Shown: positions 59,000-64,000 of the stretch, piece after piece | How positions within the stretch are numbered: the stretch's first letter is position 1 | Layout of the letters: the number at the start of each line of letters is the position of its first letter | Assembly (NCBI GenBank): GCA_964639245.1 | Contig: CAZXCU010000009.1 | Location: 1 to 64,000 of the forward strand | Length of the DNA stretch: 64,000 bases | Direction: 5' to 3' | Origin: SB15 sp964639245 | Lineage (GTDB): Bacteria; Chloroflexota; Anaerolineae; Aggregatilineales; J027 | Notes under the pieces: generated by a model | What the model was told of the DNA's origin: nothing | Database searches by the model: none | Seen by the model: only the letters and a program-made list of their open reading frames with translations | Program-made: the position numbers and the translations under genes

Positions 59000-59041
59000 A
59001 TGCTGGATTTGCAAGATGGGCGGGGCAAGCTGGCCTACACT
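59000..59041 (+). promoter_or_regulatory. Phage-gene promoter motif, copy D (portal gene)
   Basis: ATGCTGGATTTGCAAG (59000-59015) is followed after 20 bp by TACACT (59036-59041), 28 bp before the portal ATG at 59070. Same motif, spacing and TAnnnT box as copies A-C. The -10-like box falls inside the longest open frame, which supports the downstream start. Confidence 0.72.
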
Positions 59042-59069
59042 GAAAACAAAAATGACAGGAGCAGAATCG

Positions 59070-60344
59070 ATGGCATTCCCCGCGATGTTGAGTAAAAATG
59101 GCTTGTCCAGCGCCAACCTTGAAACGCTGGCACGGCTGGAAATGCTGCATCAAGCCCAGCGCGAACGCCAGTGCCAGCTTGCCACACTGCGCGATTATTA
59201 CAACGGCGACCACCCCAAAACCACCTTTGCCATGAATTACTGCCGCTTGGTGGTGGATGCCCCCGCCGAACGGTTGGCGATTACCGGTTTTCAGGCAGAA
59301 AATCCCAAAACCCGCGAATGGCTGTGGCAGTTCTGGCAAGCCGCCCGTTTGGATGCCACTAGCAAAACAGTACATCTGGCAGCCTTGCGCGATGGCGAAG
59401 CCTTTCTGGTAGTCGATTATGACCCGCTTGCCGACAGACCGCGCCTGACACTCAATTTTGCCGATGATGGCAGCGGCGGTATGACCGTGCATTACAGCGA
59501 CGATTGGCAACCAATATACGCAGTCAAACGCTGGACAGTGGATTCGGGCAACGGGGCAGGACGGATTCGTCGGATGAATGTCTACTATGCTGACCGTGTA
59601 GAAAAATACATCAGCACCAGCGCCGCCCCCTATTGGCATCCCTACAAGTTGGAAAATGAGGCATGGCCTCTGGCGTGGGTGGATAAAAAAGGCAATCCAT
59701 TGGGCTTACCCGTCATTCACTTCCGCAACCGTGATTCCGGCACGCCCTACGGAGTCTCCGAAATTCAGGATATTTTGCCCTTGCAGGATGCGCTCAACAA
59801 AATTTTGAGTGATATTCTGGCGGTGGCGGATACCAACGCTTTTCCCATGCTGGTGGCGCTGGGGTTTGAACTGCCGGAGGATTTTCAGGTTGCCCCCGGC
59901 GCATTGATTCATGTGCCAACCAGTATGGACACCCCCTCCGATTTTAAAGTTATTCCCGGCGCAGAGGTGGGCAATCTTTTAACATTATTGCAACATCTGG
60001 TGCTGGAAATTGCGCGGGTGTCCTCCACGCCGCTTTCCCGTTTGCAGATAAGCGGGCAGGTCGCGGCAGAAGGTACGCTCAAACAGCAGGAGGCCGGACT
60101 CATTGCCAAAGTCGAGCATAAACAATTGACTTTTGGCAATGCATGGGAAGATGCCATGCGGCTGGCGCTGCGCTTGCACAATGCGTTCGGGGCGGTCAAA
60201 GTGGAGGAAAACAGCTTGCTTTCTACCCTGTGGACACCCGCCGCACCCCGCAGCGAATTGGAACAATTGCAACTCCTGCTGCTCAAAGCCCAATTAGGCG
60301 TACCGATGGCAACGTTGCTCGCTGAAGCAGGCTACGCGGTGTAA
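59070..60344 (+). CDS. Phage portal protein (SPP1 gp6-like)
   Basis: A 424-aa protein of the SPP1 gp6 portal family: LRDYYNGDHPKTTFAMNYCRLVVDAPAERLAITGF near the N-terminus (family opening on a short loop with N-Y-C), a middle wing region with YYADRVEKYIS and HFRNRDSGTPYGVSEIQDILPLQDALNKILSD, and the stem/tunnel helices ending in EGTLKQQEAGLIAKVEHKQLTFGNAWEDAMRLAL. AGGAG precedes the ATG at 59070. The portal is the ring through which DNA enters a capsid. No other phage gene adjoins it; the terminase lies 12.6 kb away. The shared phage-gene motif is directly upstream. Confidence 0.92.
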   Translation: MAFPAMLSKNGLSSANLETLARLEMLHQAQRERQCQLATLRDYYNGDHPKTTFAMNYCRLVVDAPAERLAITGFQAENPKTREWLWQFWQAARLDATSKTVHLAALRDGEAFLVVDYDPLADRPRLTLNFADDGSGGMTVHYSDDWQPIYAVKRWTVDSGNGAGRIRRMNVYYADRVEKYISTSAAPYWHPYKLENEAWPLAWVDKKGNPLGLPVIHFRNRDSGTPYGVSEIQDILPLQDALNKILSDILAVADTNAFPMLVALGFELPEDFQVAPGALIHVPTSMDTPSDFKVIPGAEVGNLLTLLQHLVLEIARVSSTPLSRLQISGQVAAEGTLKQQEAGLIAKVEHKQLTFGNAWEDAMRLALRLHNAFGAVKVEENSLLSTLWTPAAPRSELEQLQLLLLKAQLGVPMATLLAEAGYAV

Positions 60345-60356
60345 CGGGTGTTATGT

Positions 60357-60390
60357 GGGTGGGTTCAAAAGCGATGTTTTGAATCCGCCC
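60357..60390. terminator. Long hairpin between portal and receiver genes
   Basis: GGGTGGGTTCAAAA (60357-60370) pairs with TTTTGAATCCGCCC (60377-60390), 14 bp with two G-T wobbles and a 6-nt loop. It lies between genes converging at 60344 and 60403 and can end transcription from both sides. Confidence 0.7.
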
Positions 60391-60402
60391 ATTCAGAAAC
60401 CC

Positions 60403-60765
60403 TTACTTCAAAAAGCCCGCCAAGTCCGACACAAAGGAAGTCACATCAATCGGCTTGGAAAAATACGCGGTAAAACCATAACTCATTGCCTCTAAGGCTA
60501 CATTAGGCGAATGATAGGCGGTGATTGCGATGCAGGGCAGGTCTTGTCCCTGTTGGCGAATTTCCTTTAACAACTCCCACCCACTCATATCCGGCAAGGA
60601 AAGGTCAATCACTACCGCCGTATAGGGGTGGTCATGCAGCAAATCGAGCGCTTGGGTGGCGTTTTCGGCCACATCCACCGCAATATCATAAAAATCCAGC
60701 AGGGTTCGCACGACTTCGCGGCTGTGAAAATCATCTTCAACGACCAAGATATGCCAATCCATCAA
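60403..60765 (-). CDS. Response regulator receiver protein (second)
   Basis: A 120-aa CheY-like protein: Asp11-Asp12 acid pocket after HILVVEDD, phospho-acceptor Asp54 in VIDLSLPDMSGWELL, IAITAYH, and FSKPID with the conserved Lys. No output domain. Its start overlaps the end of the upstream receiver gene by 4 bp. It is the last gene of a four-gene operon with a binding lipoprotein, a sensor kinase and another receiver, and is probably a target of that kinase. Confidence 0.92.
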   Translation of the reverse strand: MMDWHILVVEDDFHSREVVRTLLDFYDIAVDVAENATQALDLLHDHPYTAVVIDLSLPDMSGWELLKEIRQQGQDLPCIAITAYHSPNVALEAMSYGFTAYFSKPIDVTSFVSDLAGFLK

Positions 60766-61202
60766 CTCGCCGCCTTTGATACTTTTTCTTCCAATTCAGG
60801 GATGTCATTGACAATTAAGACCAAACTGGCAATGAAGGTGGGCGCATGAACGGGTTTGGTTAAATAATTGTGGCAACCGGCGGCGATTGCCCGTTCCCGG
60901 TCACCTACCATCGCATGGGCGGTCAGCGCCACAATCGGGATGCTGGCAGTCGCACGATCTGCTTTGAGCGCTTCGATCATCTGCCAGCCGTCCATTTCCG
61001 GCATGGACAGGTCAGAAATAATCATATCTGGATGGTGGAGGCGAGCCGCTTCTAAGCCCAATTTGCCATTCAAGGCGGTGTAGATGGTTGCGCCATAGTG
61101 CTTGAGTAAAATTTCCATGATGTTCAAGCCAAACGGGTCATCATCCACGATCAAAATTTTCCAGTCATTAAAAACATCTCGTTGTATTTGTATTTCGTTC
61201 AT
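60762..61202 (-). CDS. Response regulator receiver protein (first)
   Basis: A 146-aa CheY-like receiver: an N-terminal extension of about 13 residues, KILIVDDDP with the acid residues, phospho-acceptor Asp64 in ISDLSMPEMDGWQMI, VALTAHAM and YLTKPVHA. No output domain. It starts 6 bases after the kinase gene's stop codon and overlaps the next receiver by 4 bp. Receivers of this type following hybrid-style kinases act in phosphorelays. Confidence 0.92.
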   Translation of the reverse strand: MNEIQIQRDVFNDWKILIVDDDPFGLNIMEILLKHYGATIYTALNGKLGLEAARLHHPDMIISDLSMPEMDGWQMIEALKADRATASIPIVALTAHAMVGDRERAIAAGCHNYLTKPVHAPTFIASLVLIVNDIPELEEKVSKAAS

Positions 61203-61208
61203 GAGTCC

Positions 61209-63110
61209 TCAATCTCCTGCATTTGCTACTGCGTCTACCACTAAGGGCAGTTGGACGGTAAAAATGCTGCCTTCCCCTAATTTGCTGGTCGCCCAGACCT
61301 TACCATCCATGGCTTCAACCAAACGGCGAACAATCGCCAACCCTAGACCTGTTCCCCCATAGGCACGCTTATATGTTCCATCCACCTGTCGGAACTCATC
61401 AAAAATGTAACCCAGCGCATGAGGTGGAATCCCGATACCTGTATCCTGAACTTCAAGTGTCCACCAATTTTGGCTTGCTTGAACACGGACGGACACTTGC
61501 CCTTTTTCGGTAAATTTCACCGCGTTAGAAATCAAATTCAGCCCGATTTGCTTGAGGCGTTCACTATCGCCATGAATAGCGGGAGGAAAGTTCGGATCAA
61601 GGCTGAGGTCAAAAGTGATATTTTTATGTACCGTCAAGGCGGATAAACTTTCCCGCCATGCCATCACCACGGGTTGTATTGGCATCGGCACATGGGCAAT
61701 TTCCATCCGTCCGGCTTCAATTTTGGCGATGTCCAGAATTTCGGTAATGAGTCCCAACAAATGGTTGGAACTGTGTTCAATGCTGGTGATTTTCTCTCTG
61801 GCCTCGTCGTCAATCTGCCCGCCAATGCCCATCCGTAACAAACTGCTGTATCCGATGACCGCGTTTAAGGGAGTCCGCAATTCATGCGACATGGTAGCCA
61901 GAAATTCACTTTTTAAACGGCTGGCCTCGCGCAGTTGACGGTTGCTGTCCTCCAGTTCGGCGGTGCGTTCAGCAATGCGTTTTTCAAGCGAGGCATTCAG
62001 GTCGCTCAACTGTCCGTCACGCTGCTGAATCGCCTCTGCCATCATATTAAAGGTTTGAGCCAACTGCCCCATCTGGTCACGCGAAGTCACGGGCGCTCGC
62101 TGCGAATAATCGCCCCCGGCGATTTGTTCCGTGGCAGTTTGTAACTTGCGGATGGGCAAACTGACCGACCAGCGTATCGTCACAATAAACAGTAAAATTC
62201 CGATTAAACCCAATATCCCGATGGAAGCCAGCGAATCGCGCCGCACCGTCGCATGAAATTCGTCTATATCAGCGAGGTTAATTTCAACCACGCCGACCCC
62301 TTCGACTTTTCCATCAATATAAAAAGGGAAATAAGCGACAGCGTGAGGAATACCCGCCCTGTCAACTTGAATATCTTCGGTGAGGGTGCGTTCTTCGGAG
62401 AGAACCTGTTGTAATTTGGTCTCATCTAACTGAATATTGGCAATACTCAGGGTATCGGTTTCGCTGTCCTGCGCCACCAACTGCCCATCAAAATAAAGCC
62501 CAAGATTGACCCCGCCGCGTCCGAAGTTGACCTGTTCTAAAAATTCATCGTCAATCACCCGCCCCACCGTGATTGTGCCAACAATTTCGCCTCGGGTAGT
62601 GCGGACAGGGGTAGAAGCGGCCAACAGCAGTTCATAACCGTCCTCTGTTTGGCGTGCCACTAACAGGGTCACGTTAATGCCAAGCAAACTTTGCTGCACC
62701 ATGAAATCTTCGGACTCATCCTCAAAAAATTCGCCCTCATCGTTGTCCAACAGCGCAAACAGACGGTTGCCTTCTGCATCGGTGACATCGGTATCATCCA
62801 CTTGCAGGGGAGCAATCGCGCTCAACATCCCGATTTGTAATTCGATTTCATTCCCGGACTGAATCGCAGGAGCCGTTAAAGGGCGAGTAGCCAGAAATTG
62901 CGCGGCATTGGTCACATCAGTTTCAATTTCACGCAAGCGCGTGGTTAAAATCTGGGTTTCGTCCTGAATCCGCTTGCTGCTGGTTTCCTCAATCAGCTCA
63001 TCCGTGCTGCGGTTAATCAGCAGGAGATTGCCCGCGCTAATCAGCGCCAGCAATAGCACCACCACCAAGATAATGCGAGTCCCTAAGGGCAGAGTCTTCA
63101 GAAAGTTCAT
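61209..63110 (-). CDS. Membrane sensor histidine kinase (Cache-like, HAMP)
   Basis: A 633-aa kinase: helices at about 11-32 and 296-313 enclose an extracytoplasmic sensor of about 260 residues with Cache-like features (TPVRTTRGEIVGTITVGRVI), then HAMP (about 314-366), a coiled coil with RIAERTAELEDSNRQLREAS, SHELRTP with His409, N box Asn529, DTGIGI and GGTGLGL (585-591). It starts 6 bases after the stop of the binding lipoprotein gene and precedes two receivers, so the four form one sensing operon. Confidence 0.93.
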   Translation of the reverse strand: MNFLKTLPLGTRIILVVVLLLALISAGNLLLINRSTDELIEETSSKRIQDETQILTTRLREIETDVTNAAQFLATRPLTAPAIQSGNEIELQIGMLSAIAPLQVDDTDVTDAEGNRLFALLDNDEGEFFEDESEDFMVQQSLLGINVTLLVARQTEDGYELLLAASTPVRTTRGEIVGTITVGRVIDDEFLEQVNFGRGGVNLGLYFDGQLVAQDSETDTLSIANIQLDETKLQQVLSEERTLTEDIQVDRAGIPHAVAYFPFYIDGKVEGVGVVEINLADIDEFHATVRRDSLASIGILGLIGILLFIVTIRWSVSLPIRKLQTATEQIAGGDYSQRAPVTSRDQMGQLAQTFNMMAEAIQQRDGQLSDLNASLEKRIAERTAELEDSNRQLREASRLKSEFLATMSHELRTPLNAVIGYSSLLRMGIGGQIDDEAREKITSIEHSSNHLLGLITEILDIAKIEAGRMEIAHVPMPIQPVVMAWRESLSALTVHKNITFDLSLDPNFPPAIHGDSERLKQIGLNLISNAVKFTEKGQVSVRVQASQNWWTLEVQDTGIGIPPHALGYIFDEFRQVDGTYKRAYGGTGLGLAIVRRLVEAMDGKVWATSKLGEGSIFTVQLPLVVDAVANAGD

Positions 63111-63116
63111 ACGAGG

Positions 63117-63968
63117 CTACTTTTCTAAAATCACACCAAATTGAGTCATCAAGGCCTGACCTGCTTCGGTGTCTAAATAGACCAAAATAGGATCCATGCT
63201 GGTTTGGTTTTTCTTGCGATAGGCAATCCCCACGGGGGTCAAAATCGGATAGTCCGGGTCGGTGGGTAACGCACCATCCAGCATAAGCGGCTGAACCTCT
63301 TCGCCACTCACCAGCACCGACGACCATAACTCGTAACCAATACTATAGGCAGTCCCCAACACACTTTCGAGCATTTTTTCAGGGCTGGTTTGCACAATCG
63401 CGGTCTCCACAAAAGGCGCTTCCCCCACCAGATCGTCACGCAGTTTGACCGTAGCCCATGCTTGGTCGTCGCGTACAAAAACAAAAATGGGTTGGTCTGC
63501 CCCACCAACTTCTGACCAGTTGGTAATTTTGCCAGTAAAAATGTCTTGGGCTTGTTCGGAAGTCAGGGCCGTCACCCCCACATCCTCGGCAGTGAACAGC
63601 GCAACACCCGCCTGCCCCAATTCCACATAGACTAAATCGGAGACGAGCGCCTGTTCATCCTCCGTTGGCGGGCGTGTCATGCCAATCAACTGAGCCGCAT
63701 CTTGCGACAGCGCCATAACCCCTTCATTCACTTCTGCGCCATCCATCGTGTCAAAGTCATAGCCGGGAAAGTCGTTTTCAAAGCCCGAAGCCACGCTGTC
63801 CAGCAATTCAGAAGCGATGCCCATCCCAAAAACACTGACGGCTTGGGTTGGTTGGGGGGAAACTGTGGGAGTCACAGGGGCAGACTCGGATGAATTTTCA
63901 TCCTGTGTACAGCCCACCAGAAGTAAAAAGAGGAAAATTAAGCTGAGTTTCTGCCACTTTGTGTTCAT
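63117..63968 (-). CDS. PstS-like substrate-binding lipoprotein
   Basis: A 283-aa exported lipoprotein: signal peptide with lipobox LLVGC (Cys20), a Ser/Pro/Thr-rich tether (about 22-42), then a type II binding-protein fold of the phosphate-binding (PstS-like) class with GSGAS-equivalent FGMGIAS (46-52), ALTSEQAQDIFTGKITNWSEVGG and the return strands. It is not followed by transport permeases but by a sensor kinase gene 6 bp away, so it may serve as the ligand-binding part of the signalling operon and not as a transporter subunit. Ligand: phosphate or another anion, unproven. Confidence 0.85.
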   Translation of the reverse strand: MNTKWQKLSLIFLFLLLVGCTQDENSSESAPVTPTVSPQPTQAVSVFGMGIASELLDSVASGFENDFPGYDFDTMDGAEVNEGVMALSQDAAQLIGMTRPPTEDEQALVSDLVYVELGQAGVALFTAEDVGVTALTSEQAQDIFTGKITNWSEVGGADQPIFVFVRDDQAWATVKLRDDLVGEAPFVETAIVQTSPEKMLESVLGTAYSIGYELWSSVLVSGEEVQPLMLDGALPTDPDYPILTPVGIAYRKKNQTSMDPILVYLDTEAGQALMTQFGVILEK

Positions 63969-64000
63969 ATTTTACTCAATATCAGTCATTCCGTGTGTTC

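Overview
The window looks like a chromosomal stretch of a Chloroflexota (Anaerolineae-like) bacterium. This is an inference from gene content, with no rRNA gene to anchor it: secreted proteins with Pro-Thr-Asn-Thr stalks, many multi-PAS or HAMP histidine kinases with stand-alone receiver proteins, a TrmI-type tRNA methyltransferase, and abundant short GTAGGGACG palindromic repeats. Base composition is mid-GC. No rRNA, tRNA or CRISPR array was recognised.

Layout. 1-6.1 kb: the end of a plasmid-like or integrative element, all on the minus strand: a VirD4/TraD-type ATPase, a small soluble protein, a membrane protein, a replication-relaxation protein, an archaeo-eukaryotic primase with a C-terminal zinc finger, then a partition operon (50-aa ribbon-helix-helix protein, ParA, ParG-like protein) with GTTC octad arrays, ending beside a cluster of perfect hairpins. 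6.2-19 kb: two phage-structure genes (capsid decoration, scaffold) set singly among host genes, a family of three related small-domain proteins (one fused to a degenerate HNH and an FHA domain), an esterase, large secreted proteins, a sensor kinase and regulator, GNAT and NUDIX enzymes, and a TetR-controlled glyoxalase-fold gene. 19-30 kb: cruciform repeats, DinB, a TIR protein with a convergent partner, aldo-keto reductase, MerR and AraC regulators, a TPR protein, a SpoIIE phosphatase. 29.5-31.2 kb: an 850-bp HNH cassette flanked by a duplicated tail of the tRNA methyltransferase gene. 33-35 kb: a type II restriction-modification pair. 37-39 kb and 47.4-48.8 kb: paralogous XRE repressor plus BRO-like modules, with a hairpin in front of each BRO-like start. 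39-64 kb: a toxin-antitoxin pair, a trans-sulfuration enzyme, a five-PAS kinase, terminase large subunit, a metallo-hydrolase, an aspartyl-protease gene split by a miniature transposable element, DDAH, an MFS transporter, a GT-C-like membrane enzyme, a membrane protein with three L7/L12-like domains, a BLUF photosensor, a phage portal protein, and an operon of binding lipoprotein, sensor kinase and two receivers.

The most striking observation is that four intact phage-particle genes (decoration, scaffold, large terminase, portal), scattered over 54 kb and each flanked by unrelated host genes, all carry the same 16-bp upstream motif (ATGCnnGATTTGCAnG) followed 20-21 bp later by a TAnnnT box. 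I found this motif nowhere else in the window. It suggests one dispersed, co-regulated particle-forming system, such as a gene transfer agent or a domesticated phage regulon.
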